A DNA stretch of 64,000 nucleotides, taken from assembly GCA_964017185.1 (NCBI GenBank), contig OZ024870.1, positions 33,999,621 to 34,063,620 on the forward strand, given 5' to 3'. The stretch comes from Rugalucina vietnamica. Lineage: Eukaryota; Mollusca; Bivalvia; Lucinida; Lucinidae. This document shows, one piece after another, positions 9,946-21,200 of this stretch (positions within the stretch are counted from its first letter, which is position 1; each line of letters opens with the position of its first letter). Below the pieces are notes generated by a model. That model saw nothing but the letters and a program-made list of their open reading frames with translations. It ran no database searches and was not told the DNA's origin. The translations under genes and the position numbers were made by a program.

Positions 9946-10740
9946 TATTGGTGAAAAATGAAAGAGGAGTCGAGAGTACAAGACCTACATTATTTATCTT
10001 TTCTTTCTGAAACAACAATTATAATGTGGACACTGGAATAGCATAATCTATGGATATTCGCTTAAAGTTCATTCAAATTGCCACCCTAGCATCATGAAAA
10101 ACAAGTTTGCGAAACTGAGGACGCACCATGCCCTTCTTTGATATGGAATAAAGTTTTACAGCATTTATAAATTATCAATTATTTTTCATGAATACATACC
10201 TGACAAATTTGTCTTCCTTCCTTGAATACAAATGTGCTGTACAATCCCAACGTGTAGCAGCAATTACGTCACTAATTGGATGTCCAAAAATCCTAACATG
10301 AAAAGCGACTAAAAATAGATTTACGAATTTGACATCACGCTATTGTGTTGAAGATAACGATTAGATGGCGTAATATTTTTGAAATTCGATTTCGCTAATC
10401 GAAAGAGGAATAAAAATGGATTATAAAACAACATAAACGTATTTTCTTTCTGGAAGGTAAGGCATGTTGAATTGCGATTGAAAGTGGGGGTGTGCGGATC
10501 TGAGGACAGAGCGGAAATGATGCCATCACTGTACTATGGATCAACTTTCACAAAAATCCGATAAAATTGACCTTACAATCATCACAAAAAGACAGAGGTA
10601 GTACGCCAACCAGCACAATGAAAACCTAGCAACGAACCAGCCATGACTGTAAATGGACAAAGTTTCAAAAGTTTTATCTATTTCGAAAGTGACTCTCAGG
10701 GGCAGCTTAAATCGAGTCGACATCACAGTCAGAATTGTGA
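9946..10740. other. Noncoding stretch
   Basis: No gene or recognised repeat. Confidence 0.4.
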
Positions 10741-10744
10741 AGGC

Positions 10745-11070
10745 CAGTGAGATATTTGGACGACTCCCTCTTACATGTCATGTACCGAGACAGTTTACTT
10801 ATGACTTATGATACACCAAGAGTCCTAATCATTTCAACAAAAGTTGCAAGAAAAAAATTGTTCAAAATCAAGTGGCAAGACAATATTTCAAACGCATATA
10901 TTCTAATGAAGGCAGGGATGCAAAGCGTATACTCACGCTCTTGAAGATAGCACAACGATGACTGACCATGTTCAGGCTATTAATATCCCAAATGAGTCCT
11001 GGAAGCCAATTATCGTCAATTAAGGTGAAGGTCAGTATGAAGAAGCATTTAGACAATCTATAAAGTTGAA
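10745..11070 (+). pseudogene. LINE reverse-transcriptase C-terminal remnant
   Basis: Frameshifted remains of the segment after the RT core. FKIKWQDNISNAYILMKAGM followed by QSVYS matches the conserved WQDKIP...VLKKAGM block of the LINE family at 60.7-63.2 kb. Upstream, TKSPNHFNKSCKKK in another frame fits the HAKxLNHFHxSCLRK block, and after a shift TLLKIAQR fits the next segment. A GGQ...K-rich linker follows near 11000. Several stops and shifts; not functional. Confidence 0.6.
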
Positions 11071-11435
11071 TATACCTAGGTCGGCCTGCAAAAGAAATAT
11101 TACCATATACAGTATGGCAGTATTATTCACGACATTAATGCAGAGGTTTCGACTTTCCGTCCGTGAGGATGTCTACACTATAGCAAACCCCCCCCACCCC
11201 CGGCGAGTCTTGTGCTTGTGCCTCGGTAGATATCCCTTCGTACATTGATTTCACCATGATTGGGTCCCTGTAATTGTAGAGGAATCTAGAAATTTCGCAG
11301 CGCTTGTAAGATATTCTGTTCCGGGTTAGCAAGGTTTATCAGTCGGAAGCCGAACTAGAAGTATCTAAAAGGTCCAGGAATTGATACTGTTAATTTCAAT
11401 TCCCCATCCAAAGACATCAGGCGAATAAAAGAAAT
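11071..11435. other. Noncoding stretch
   Basis: No gene seen. A CCCCCC-ACCCCC tract lies near 11190. Confidence 0.4.
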
Positions 11436-11439
11436 TTAA

Positions 11440-11745
11440 CCACGCACGCGAAGAACAAAGTACAAGCCGGCAATGATCAGGAAATGGCGCAATCAGAAAG
11501 AAATTCCCACTCCACAAACCGAGGGGTGGGTAAACTACTTAAAATGACACTTAGGTACTCATACCAAGAAAACATATCGTAAGCCGAGTGAGCAGTTATT
11601 CCTCAATAGGCGGCCACTCAGTTACCCAAACTTAACTAAAAATATGAAAACGTACATACGGTCCAAACAGCACAAAAACTCGACTCCAAAAACAAAACAA
11701 CTAGAACCACAATAGAAGCACAGCCTTGAAACAATCGGTAATATA
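11440..11745 (+). repeat. Dispersed repeat G, copy 1
   Basis: Shares ATCAGGAAAnGGCGCAATCA, CACTCCAnAAACCGAGG and CATATCGTAAGCCGAnTGAG with copies at 38083-40200 (split by a HINE) and 49505-49845; an inverted scrap lies near 63630-63690. The later part (CAGCACAAAAACTCGACTCC) is also shared with 40950-41000. No coding capacity seen. Confidence 0.7.
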
Positions 11746-12836
11746 AAATTACTGGGGGTGAGGGGGAGGGGGCTTAAACTGGTTTTACAGGGCCCTAACC
11801 TCACCCTCATCTTCTGCGGTGGTTCACAACATTTAGTTGTTCAGTCCTTTTCGATACTTACTTACATTACAGGAGATAAGCGCCAGGCTAGGCATTTCTG
11901 CTTGCTTCTTTGACGCCGACTGTCTACACTGAGGGGCACTTCTAACGCAACACTTACACTTTCCATCATAGCTCAAAAATTAAATCATCAAATTTATTGA
12001 AATTTTCCGCAAACATAAATCAACTATGCTTGCGTGCTGCCTGTTTATTTCACCGAAATTGATTGTCCACAACTTATAAAATATTAAGTTTATCTAACAA
12101 GACTCAAAAATGAAAAGTCGCAAAAAAGCCACGCCATTGGCGAATTTAATAGTATCATAGAGGTGTCTCAAAAAAGTATCATATCAAGCACATATGTGAG
12201 GTGACTATTAAAGTAGGAAATGCGCTTAAATAGGGAAAAACCGTCCAGGTGAAGAAAGAAAATTGCGCTTATCTCAGAAATTCGTTCACTGCGCTTAAGT
12301 AGGAGAAGGCAATTCCTTCCAATGTTTCATATCAGCCGCATCATGGGAAAACCGACATTTGTATATGCGATAATATTAGCATAGATCAGCTGAGCAGCTG
12401 AGCAGTGCTTGTGTTACAATACAAAAATAGTAGGTCTACAATCCCTCTGTTTTCTGAACCCAAAGTATCAAGAGTGCTCGGTAGATTTCTGTGGCTGTGC
12501 AACGTATTGTGTGTCTTACCTGACCTGATACCACGAAGGCATCTTTTAACACTCGTGGCTTAAATCACAATAATAGTCTTACTTGTTATAATGCAGAAAA
12601 TGTGTTGTCCCCTCTCATTCATGTCATGGGTGATTGTTTGTATGTTTTCAGTTACAGACAGAACCATACAATCTTGCTGATCTTCTATGCCTGCTTTGCT
12701 AGTTTAAAGTTCGATCAAAACCTATACTCAGGCTTCTATCATATTTCGTCTCTTAATGGTTCCGTTCTTGGTTGCATATAGTATCAAATGCTGGCAATTG
12801 TTTCGTCGAAGTTTTAGATTTTACTAAAACTAGATG
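11746..12836. other. Noncoding stretch with small shared repeat pieces
   Basis: No gene. GGGGCACTTCTAACGCAACA (11933-11952) is the inverse of sequence near 31480-31500. 12200-12310 has GCGCTTAAnTAGGrrAA motifs like those around 30825-30930 that flank the 4.5-kb foldback element. Confidence 0.4.
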
Positions 12837-12843
12837 CATATGT

Positions 12844-12844
<1 letters not shown>

Positions 12845-12886
<42 letters not shown>
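12845..12886. repeat. (CA)n microsatellite
   Basis: About 21 CA units, uninterrupted. Confidence 0.97.
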
Positions 12887-12890
<4 letters not shown>

Positions 12891-13170
12891 TTAATTTTAT
12901 CATATAGAATGTCTGTTCATCTACCAATGCAGTCTGTGCATAGTCGTCGACAAACCGCATGGTTTTAAACATAGCGCTAAAGATGTGGTTTGATGACTAA
13001 GTTATGACCCCAGAAGCCGCAGTCATTTTCGTTTGTTCGTGTTCAACGACTGATTAATATCCCACTCAACATTTTTGGCCGGAACCTAAGCTTCATGGAT
13101 AGTAGCAACCACCTCACACATACACCCAACAGTTTATTACCATGAAATGCCTAAATAAACACCTAGCATT
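12887..13170. other. Noncoding stretch
   Basis: Nothing recognised apart from the following run of 17 G (13171-13187). Confidence 0.4.
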
Positions 13171-13291
13171 GGGGGGGGGGGGGGGGGTGCACCACGAGAA
13201 TTAATATTATTTTCATCGTCCGTCCTGGCCCGTGGTAACACATGGTTCATATTTAATAAAAATCATGTGTATTATTAAGAAATAAATACAC

Positions 13292-13353
13292 TACGAAAAC
13301 TTGCCCATGCAATATACAGAGATTTTTCAGCGGTAAAAATTGAAAGTTTTGTC

Positions 13354-13414
<61 letters not shown>

Positions 13415-13597
13415 GGGGGGGGGGTGCACGTTAGAACCGCCTCGCTGAGGCGGTTCTAACGAGTACCTGCAACCTATGTTTTGGAGTAAAAATAAGAAAA
13501 AATAAGTATACTCCTGCATACCCCAGTTTTGCTATATATAAAGGTAAGGTATTTGGGGGTACGCTTTACACGGGTACGCTTTACACGGACGTTTTCA
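13292..13597 (-). mobile_element. FB-1 hairpin element with long T/G run
   Basis: Outer ends GAAAACTTGCCCATGCAATA (left) and inverted TCCGTGTAAAG-type sequence (right). The core is a perfect 15-bp hairpin, CGTTAGAACCGCCTC (13429-13443) against GAGGCGGTTCTAACG (13447-13461), loop GCT. One outer stem arm has been replaced by 57 T (13357-13413) and 11 G (13414-13424). The right side continues through the family motif AAAATAAGAAAAA and CATACCCCAGTTTTGC. Confidence 0.7.
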
Positions 13598-13602
13598 TAA
13601 TG

Positions 13603-13633
<31 letters not shown>
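13603..13633. repeat. A31 homopolymer
   Basis: 31 consecutive A just outside the FB-1 end. Length may be unreliable in the assembly. Confidence 0.9.
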
Positions 13634-13636
<3 letters not shown>

Positions 13637-13979
13637 GCTTGTGCAGCATCAAATGTGTTTGCTGCTAGAGTATCGTGGTAACTGTGCAGGTTGCGCATTT
13701 CGCTCGTGTAAAGCAATCGCCGAAATTTCGAAAGCCATTGCAACAGCGAAAATTCCTTTAAAATTAACCCCGAATACAGGTTTTTGTTGGTTACACACAA
13801 TTCACAGGCGATAAGCCAGTGGTTAGCAGATAATCGGTGTTTTAATTACAATTTTAGATGCACTGTTTATTGATGTAAACAATCGGAAAAACAGAACTGC
13901 TTATCATGTACAATGTCACATAAATCCCGCCACCATCCATTTTTACTTTCTCTTTCTGTTCTCTGCCCAAAGATACAAC

Positions 13980-14067
13980 ATGGCGCATTTTTCCTTTCTT
14001 TTTCTTCTGTTGTTTTGCGTTTATACAGTTCAAGTTTTGTGTGTGGGAGAAAGTAATGAAGGTGTAG
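13980..14067 (+). CDS. Possible first exon with signal peptide
   Basis: ATG at 13980 in good context (ACAACATGG) opens MAHFSFLFLLLFCVYTVQVL followed by CVGESNEG: a short N-region, a hydrophobic core of about 15 residues and a plausible cleavage region, so a classical secretion signal. Just after, GAAG|GTGTAG near 14059-14065 could be a splice donor, which would put the 41-bp minisatellite in intron 1. If unspliced, the frame runs into the minisatellite and ends at 14240. The composition supports a real signal peptide, but no later exon was found, so the gene is not identified. Confidence 0.35.
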
Positions 14068-15968
14068 TACAAGTACTGGACCCTGTACTACAGTTACCTC
14101 CCCTATATCACAAGTACTGGTCCCTGTCCTACAGTTACCTCCCCTATATCACAACTACTTGTCCCTGTCCTACAGTTACCTCCTACATATCACAAATACT
14201 GGTCCCTGTCCAACAGTTACCTCCACTATATCACACGTAGTGGTCCCTGTCCTAGAGTTACCTCCCCTATATCACAAGTACTGGTCCCTGTCCAACAGTT
14301 ACCTCCACTATATCACAAGTAGTGGTCTCTGTCCTACAGTTACCTCCCCTATATCACAAGTACTGGTCCATGTCCAACAGTTACCTCCCCTATATCACAA
14401 GTGCTGGACCCTGTCCTATAGTTGCCCCCCCCCCCCTATATCACAAGTACTGGTCACTGTCCTACAGCTACCTCCCATATATCACATGTACTGGTCTCTG
14501 CCCAACAGTTACCTCCACTATATCACAAGTAGTGGACCCTGTCCTCCAGTTACCTCCCCTATATCACATCCTCTATATCACAAGTACTGAACCCTGCCCT
14601 ACCGATATATCCCCTATATCACAAGTACTGGACCCTACATGTATCCAACAGTTGCCTCCACTATATCACAAGAACTGGACCCTTTCCTAAAGTTACCTTC
14701 CCAATATCACAAGTACTTGTCCCTTGTGGACCGGTTCATCCCATATATCACAAATACTGGAACCTGTCATACAGTTACCTCCCCTATATCACAAGTACTG
14801 GCCCCAATCCTACAGGTACATCCTCTTTATCACAAGTACTTCTCCCTGTTCTATAGTTACCTCACCTATATCACAAGCACTGGATTCTGCCCTACAGTTT
14901 CCTCCCCCATATCACAAGTACTGGTCATTGCCCTACCGGTAAATTCCCTATATCACAAGTACTGGGTACTGCCCTACCGCTATTCATTGAAAATCACATG
15001 TACTGTAACCTGTCCTGTCGGTACATCCCCTATATCACAAGTACTGGACCCTGCTCTACCGGTACATCCCCTAAATCACAAGTACTGGACTCTGTCACAC
15101 AGTAACCTCCCCTATATCACAAGTACTGTTCCCTATCCTACCAGTACATCCCTTATATCACAAGTACTGGACCCTGTTTTACCGGTACCTCCCCTGTATC
15201 ACAAATACTGGACCCTGCCGTAAAGGTACATCCCCCATATCACAAGTATTGGACCCTATCCCTATATCAAAAGACCAGGACCATGACTAACCGGTACATC
15301 CCCTATATCACAAGTACTGGGCCATGCCCTACCGGTATAATCCCCATATCCAAGTAATGGACCCTGTCCTACAGTAGCATACCCTATATCACAAGTACTG
15401 GTCCCTGTCCTACCGGTATATCCACTATATCATAAGTACTGGACCCTGCCACTCCGTTACTTCCCCTATATCACAAGTACTGGACGATTTCCTACCGATG
15501 CATCCCCCATAGCAGAAGGACTGGACCCTGTCCTACCGTTACATCCCTGTGTCACAAGTACTGGACCCTGAACTACCGGTACATCCCCTGTATCACAAGT
15601 ACTGGACCCTGCCCTACCGATACATCCCCTAAATCACAAATGCTGGACTCTGTCCCACAGTAACCTCCCCTATATCACAAGTACTGGTCCCTATCCTACC
15701 GCTACATCCCCTATATCGCAAGTAAGTGTCCCTGTCCTACAGTTACCTCCCATTTATCACAAGTACTGGCTAAGCCCACTATATCGGTATATCCCTAGTA
15801 TTGTACACTTACCTACCGGTACATCCCCTATATCACAAGTACTGGTCCCTGTCTTACAGAAACCACCCCTATATCAAAAGAACTGGACACTGTCCTACCG
15901 GTATATCCCCTATATCACAAGTACTGGACCCTGTCCTACAGTTACCTCTCCTATATCACAAGTACTGC
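14068..15968 (+). repeat. 41-bp minisatellite, about 46 copies
   Basis: The unit centres on CTATATCACAAGTACTGG, then YCCCTGTCCTACAGTTACCT or the variant ACCGGTACATCCCC. Period 41 is not a multiple of three, so the repeat runs through all frames and creates long frames rich in YHKYW and YLPYIT that are not evidence of a gene. Early copies are mostly 'GTCCCTGTCCTACAGTTACC'; later copies shift to 'GACCCTGCCCTACCGGTACA', showing local homogenisation of two subtypes. Confidence 0.95.
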
Positions 15969-16060
15969 ACGCAGCTTAGCGACGTTACAACATTTATTAC
16001 ATGGACAGTGCGTTAATCATAAAGTAGGAACCTCTAACCATGTTCGTAAAGCCCCTATTT

Positions 16061-16687
16061 CACTGGAATGCGACAACTGGAGACTAGTTCGAGACTATTT
16101 TGCGACAAAGTTAACAAAACTTTCACATCGCAGTCTCCTTGAACGGACTTTATGAGACAAATTCGCGATTTTCGGTCTAATTTTGAAAATATATCTCGGG
16201 ATTGTCGCGCGATAGTCGCGCGACTGTCGTATGACAGTCGCGAGACATTCGTGAGATTGTCTCACGACGTTCCCACGAACGTACATGTAGCTTTAGTTTC
16301 ATTTTCATTCGTGAGAGTGTCTCACGACATTCGTACGAATGTCGCTTAGTTTTATTTTCTCGCCAGATAGTCGCGAGGACTGTTGCGCGACTATCGTACG
16401 GCATTCGTACGACAATCGTACGAGAGTCGCGAAATTTTCGCATTGTAAATTCGCCAAAATTTCGCGGCGACATGTTCGCGACACTCGCATGAACGCCGTA
16501 CGACTGTCGCACGACAGTCACGCGACAGTCTTGCGACATGTTTTGTCGAAAAAAAATCGCGTAAAGTTTTTAAACATGTTTAAAACCTTCGCGACCAGTT
16601 CGCGACTAGTTCGCAACACATGAAAATTCTCACGACACTCGTGCGACTCAATTCGCAAAACAGTCGCGAGAAATTTGCATGCCAGTG
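16061..16687. mobile_element. CpG-rich palindrome-packed MITE
   Basis: The left end CACTGGAATGCGA mirrors the right end TTTGCATGCCAGTG. The interior is packed with short overlapping palindromes of the TCGCGA / GTCGTACGAC / TCTCACGA type. Both strands therefore stay open (RLSHDSRxTV-like strings on either strand). CpG density is far above the surroundings. No clear target duplication. Confidence 0.6.
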
Positions 16688-16962
16688 AGATACTAGCTTA
16701 AGCTGTACACTCAGGGTTTATCTAGCTTATTGATACTGCGTCGTCCTCATTACTGAGTATTAGACATTTTTCACTTTTGAACGTAAATGTTGCTGGCGCG
16801 TGCGGTCAAGACTTTCTGTGTGATGGGGGACGACTCGTGAGGGCATATTTGAGATAAAGACGAGGGGCAATATGAAGAAGTACACAGTCAAAACTACAAA
16901 CAGTCCAACGGAGACGAATTGAATAAGACAAGCAATTTAAATATAATAGTGTAGGACGTCAG

Positions 16963-17036
16963 CTTTGTAGCTCAGTAGCTAGCGAGCTAGAATTCAAAAC
17001 GAAAGGCTCTGGTTTCGAGTCCTGGTCGGACCACTT
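16963..17036 (+). repeat. tRNA-like sequence in left arm
   Basis: TTTGTAGCTCAGTAGCTAGC resembles an A box and GGTTTCGAGTCC a B box about 45 bases later. Stems do not close well. The homologue at 25846-25920 in the right arm is likewise degenerate. A SINE head or tRNA pseudogene, not a working tRNA gene. Confidence 0.5.
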
Positions 17037-17051
17037 TTTTTTTTTTTTTAA

Positions 17052-17288
17052 ATTCAGTTTTACGTCCCTTTCAAGATTATTTCAGCTCATCTGATATGAG
17101 ACGGGCCAATCGGTAGGTGGGGCGAAAACGGGAGAACCCCGAGAAAAACCACCTGGCACACCCGCAAGCAGAACTTGGCTTGTCTCACATGTGGCCAGAG
17201 CGGGGCTCGAGCCCACACCAGACACAGCGGTGAGATGATCGAGTGATTAAGAAACAGCGCTCTAAACCGCTCGGCCACGGGGGCCGCC
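17052..17288 (-). mobile_element. SINE-B copy (Ser/Leu-like tRNA head)
   Basis: On the minus strand GGCGGCCCCCGTGGCCGAGC followed by GGTTTAGAGCGC forms the head and GGCTCGAGCCCC the B box, with a long variable-arm gap as in Ser/Leu tRNAs. The body has GCTTGCGGGTGTGCCAGGTG and the tail ends TTGAAAGGGACGTAAAACTG. It is absent at the matching site in the right arm (near 25830), so it inserted after the arms formed. Further copies at 20205-20330 (partial) and 34940-35170. Confidence 0.75.
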
Positions 17289-18669
17289 CTTTTCTTTATT
17301 TGTCTCCCCTGTGACAATAATGCTAAGGAAACATAAGCTGATTATATTTATTGGCGAATGCAAGAATCAGGAAATGCTCTTGTGCATTAAATACTTAAAT
17401 CGTAAAGGAATTGAAGTGCGAGTCGGCAGCACACATAAATGCTTCTCTCTTGTTGACTTTTAACCTATTGAAATCGAGATTTTTGGTAGAAGAGCTGATC
17501 TTCGAGCGATCCTCACGTCAATATTTCTTTCTTGGAGACATAAAAATGTTCATATTCTGAAGGCTTGTACAGGAATAATGTGGCTAGGATAAGTTAGCCA
17601 CTCTGAATGACTTAAATATTTTCCGCGGACGTAAGGAACTAAATCAAATAGTATAGTGTACATGTACAGATATATGTATATTTATAAGGTGTAAAACTAC
17701 AGTTTCACGTGCTGTCTCGTGAGCGAACATAATTCATTTGGCATGTTTATACATGTATTTCAAACAGATACTCGAAAGCTTGATGGGGTTTATTTGGTTG
17801 ATGTTTCCTTTTGATCCCATTCAAAAGCCATCTGCATGTCATAAGTGCGATATCGTAACTACATTATGCATAGCCATACAAATAATTTGAGGTTTTGTAG
17901 ACCTTCAACAGTATTTCAGCCATATCGAGTGCGATAATTACGAATTTTAGATGATTTTTGCAAGCCACACGCTTTCTTTCTGATCCTCATTTATTCTCTT
18001 GTAGTATGCGTGTTATTTGTCTGGTTGAATACAAATAAATATATTTAAACTTCAAACTAACACAATGATGTTATTTTCAAGTCAATAAATGATTATAAAA
18101 CTGAGAAACATCTTGTCCTATTCATTACGAGCTGCTAGACTGAATATTTCCATCGGTATTCCGTTAGACCTCTCCATACACGGAAGAGGAGCGAGGTCAC
18201 GAAGTTTATCGGAGTGCAGGTTAGCCAGCTGATCAAACGTGCTGCGAACCTTGCTGAACCCTAAAACAGGACAACAATTTTCTTAATTTTAAGCGCGCAT
18301 ACACCCTCAAACTCACAAACACACACTCATGCAAACACGTTCCGTAGAGGACTTTGTCTCGCAGTGGCTCAGTCAGTCGCGGCGAGAATAAATACGTAGT
18401 TGATATAAGACAGCGAGAACGAAACGCCTAAAAATGGTAATTGTTGTCTTTCCGTTAAACTGTCTAATTCTAATGGAACAAAGAACCAGAAGTGACCTTT
18501 GATACGAAATATTTTCTAAAATCGCATCATATATATCACTTATCATGTTTGCCATTGAAGATGCGTCACTCGTTCAATGCGAGTCGGTTTTTTACAAATG
18601 CTTGGCGCGAATAAAATGCCTCCATTTTAACAGCTTCCAATGCAGAATTCGATTATTTTAGACACTCGT

Positions 18670-18800
18670 GTGTATAACTAGGCGTCGCTCGTTCGATTCT
18701 GAGCTGCTCATGCCTTTATGGTGACACAATAAACCGAGGTCCCGTCCTCATATGACCATAACTGTTGGTGGGAAAAACCAATATCAACTATTTGTTATCG
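18670..18800 (+). mobile_element. SINE-C fragment shared by both arms
   Basis: B-box-like GTTCGATTCT (18691-18700), then a body with ATAAACCGAGGTCCCGTCCT and a tail CATATGACCATAACTGTTGG related to other SINE tails here. The inverted counterpart is at 22815-22925. Confidence 0.55.
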
Positions 18801-19066
18801 CCATGTGACTGTTTAAATACTGTCTTATGTATACACGTACATTGGTTCTCCTAAGCTACATTTTCACGTGTTTTTCGAGAACGCACAGAAAACTTTATAC
18901 ATGTAAACATGGCATGATTTCCGATATGAAACATTAAGTTGATCTTTAATTTTATGTGCAGTTTTTTTTTTGTTCTACGCCTTACAACATTTTGACATAT
19001 TTAAAGTCATATCGAGCATGGTCCGTGACATGTATACCCCTTGAACCACACTTTTATACGATGGAA

Positions 19067-20204
19067 TATAAACTTTTTTTTTTCTAAAACATCGGAGAAG
19101 TTTTGCTATTTGTTACAATGCAATTTGGGCCCAGAATTACAGTGCTTTCTTAAAGTGTACGCCCATCTTAGTTCTCTAAGGTGACAAACCGACATTTGTT
19201 TCTACCATATATGGATAAAAATTAAAACTGAGATCCTTTAAGAGCAGTGAAAACATAAATGAGAAAGTAGATGGGCCATATCGCGGTTTCGACTCTCGAA
19301 GTCTCGTCAGTGACCTTTTAGATTTGGCAACATGGAGCCAAAGAGAATTACTGAAATTTTGCAACTTTCAACAGGGTAGTCAGAAAGACTAGTATTATCT
19401 AAATGGGACCAAATATATAAAAAATTGGTTAGAAAATGAATCTTAACCGATAATAAATTTCTGAGTTCTCAGAATATCCTCGCTGATCTCAAGGGACCAA
19501 AAAGAAAATATAATCTGCACTATGGATGATGTACAGGGAGACTTTTTAGGGCCGCCACACGGCACAACACCAGCTGCAGTAATAGCAAATAAAAACTAAA
19601 ACTGAGATCCTTTAAGAGCAGTGAAAACATAAATGAGAAAGTAGATGGGCTATACCGCGGTTTCGACTATTGAACTATGGATTTCAGTATGTGTAAGATG
19701 TATCTTTTTGATGGTGAAATTCGATTCGTCACCTTAACTAAGGCCTTCCTTCACTTTAAGAGAGGATACATAATAAAATATGTGATAAGTTCTCTGAACC
19801 AAAGAAGGCCGCTCTCCCTTGCAGTTTTCGTTTTCACGTAGAAGCAATTTTGGACACTACATATTCTGACAAAGTGCACATATTATTTATTTGTTCCACA
19901 AATGATAATATATACGGTCTAAAGTTAGTCTTCACGTTAACACAGGTGTTTTCTTAAGATTATTGTCATGTGTATTGTCTCTTTAACAGAATGGATGCTG
20001 GTTGTGTTGGGAAAGAGCTAATAATCAAGTTTTTTATGCGTGTTGTTGAATTGTTTGTGAAGTGTAGCACCGTCATGTCTCTCACACCCGGTGTCTCTGT
20101 TTAGGATGTGAAATTTAATTGTATCGATGCCTGGTCCTTCTGTTGTTACTTGATTACAGATAAGGGTCTGATTTTGCTAAATTCTGGTCATATTCGTTTT
20201 TATA
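19067..20204. other. Repeat E pieces between the inverted arms
   Basis: Two copies of a repeat with ACTGAGATCCTTTAAGAGCA then GTGAAAACATAAATGAGAAAG occur at about 19215-19330 and 19590-19670, with CTATGGATGATGTACAGGGA (19519-19538). Related copies lie at 52.85-53.75 and 56.72-56.9 kb, and an inverted piece at 48200-48255. No gene. Confidence 0.55.
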
Positions 20205-20330
20205 CAATTTTCGCCCCGTTCAAGATTATTTTAGTTCATATGTAACGGGTAACAGGGGAAAAGGGGAAAACCTTGAGAAAACGACTTGGCACACCCACAA
20301 GCAGAACGTGGTTTGTGTCACCTGTGATTG
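20205..20330 (-). repeat. SINE-B tail half (5'-truncated)
   Basis: Matches the tail half of SINE-B: GTTCAAGATTATTTTAGTTC, then GGCACACCCACAAGCAGAAC. The tRNA head is absent. Confidence 0.6.
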
Positions 20331-20835
20331 TATATCTGATCTATTGGGCAGCGACCTATGGAAAAGAGTTCATTGTCTTGGTGTTGTTGTTACCTAAGCG
20401 ACATTGGCGCGTTGAAGGTTGTTTCAATCAGTGTTCTCCATTTTATCATATGCTGTGTGATGTTGCATCAATCTTTGCTGTAAGGACTTTGGTTGTATCG
20501 CAGGCATATACGATGGTGCTGACACTGATATACAATACCTGAATACACATATCCATGTACAATTGTACAGTATATCACGCAGTCATTTCACGTGTTTAAT
20601 TTACCGGGCCTTTTATATGTAAACAAACGAAATGACATCAATGAACCTATGTAATATAACAGGGGAAATTTAATCGTGCTACGGCCCCTCGACAAAACAA
20701 AGATCATATCAAGCAGGATCAGTTATCAAGCCACAATGTTGTTTGCAATCCGAAAAGCAGTTGTTGTTAAAGACATGTGTAATTTCGTCCTTTTTAACAT
20801 TTGAAAGTACGATTACTATCATGATAAAATCTATG
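20331..20835. other. Noncoding stretch
   Basis: One 89-codon open frame spans 20273-20542 but overlaps the SINE-B piece and shows no recognisable domain. No gene called. Confidence 0.35.
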
Positions 20836-20995
20836 CAAAATCTATCAAACAAGCCTAAGTGGGCCTTGTAATCAGGGATCGCAGGTTTGATCCCGGGCTT
20901 GTTGAGTCTGTCGGATGAGCTTATAAAGTGAGGTCTCGTTTCCATATGACCTTTGCTGTTGGATAAACGTTAAACATCAAATCAACAAACCACTT
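20836..20995 (+). mobile_element. SINE-A type copy
   Basis: The head has B-box-like GCAGGTTTGATCCCGG (20881-20896). The tail is TATGACCTTTGCTGTTGG, then GTTAAACATCAAATCAACAAA. Confidence 0.6.
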
Positions 20996-21127
20996 ATTTA
21001 TTATCTACGTAAATTCAGATTGAGTAAGAAGCTTATGTGCATATATACTTTCCCGGTTCCGGATGCAAAGATTGGCCCGTATGAGTAAGGTTAAGAATGA
21101 TCATGCGTTGTAGCTCTGCTGTCAGCA

Positions 21128-21200
21128 TATAGATTGTGGGCACACGCTTGAACCGCCTCGCCGAGGCAGTTCTTACGAGTACTCACAATCTTTGTTCTCA
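21128..21200. mobile_element. FB-1 hairpin core at centre of the large inverted repeat
   Basis: AGATTGTGGG (21131-21140) pairs with CTCACAATCT (21182-21191), and GAACCGCCTCG pairs with CGAGGCAGTTC inside. This is the best-preserved full core layout of FB-1 in the window. The outer parts of FB-1 lie at the inner ends of the two arms (19040-19066 and 22487-22560). Confidence 0.65.

Larger units (their letters stand above)
16762..19066 (+). repeat. Left arm of 9.35-kb inverted repeat
   Basis: Inverted match, with many small differences, to 22487-26115. Anchors include TAGACATTTTTCACTTTTGA at the outer end, CAGGAATAATGTGGCTAGGA near 17570, AACCCTAAAACAGGACAAC near 18257 and GTATACCCCTTGAACCACAC at the inner end. 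Both arms contain the same tRNA-like head and SINE-C, so these predate the inversion or duplication. Outer ends are flanked by ATT on both sides (16759-16761 and 26116-26118). Confidence 0.8.

Noticed and set aside
13253-13519. Frame with a long poly-Lys tract on the minus strand
   Set aside because: The lysines come from the T57 homopolymer inside FB-1.
14159-15223. Long open frames (up to 194 codons) rich in YHKYW and YLPYIT
   Set aside because: They arise from a 41-bp repeat read in successive frames; the period is not a multiple of three and composition is fixed by the repeat, so they are not called as genes.
14068-15968. CRISPR-like array
   Set aside because: Units are contiguous head-to-tail with no unique spacers, and the context is an animal genome.
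16152-16623. Overlapping frames of 60-120 codons on both strands
   Set aside because: Palindromic CGA-rich DNA keeps both strands stop-free; no domain and mirror-like residue strings.
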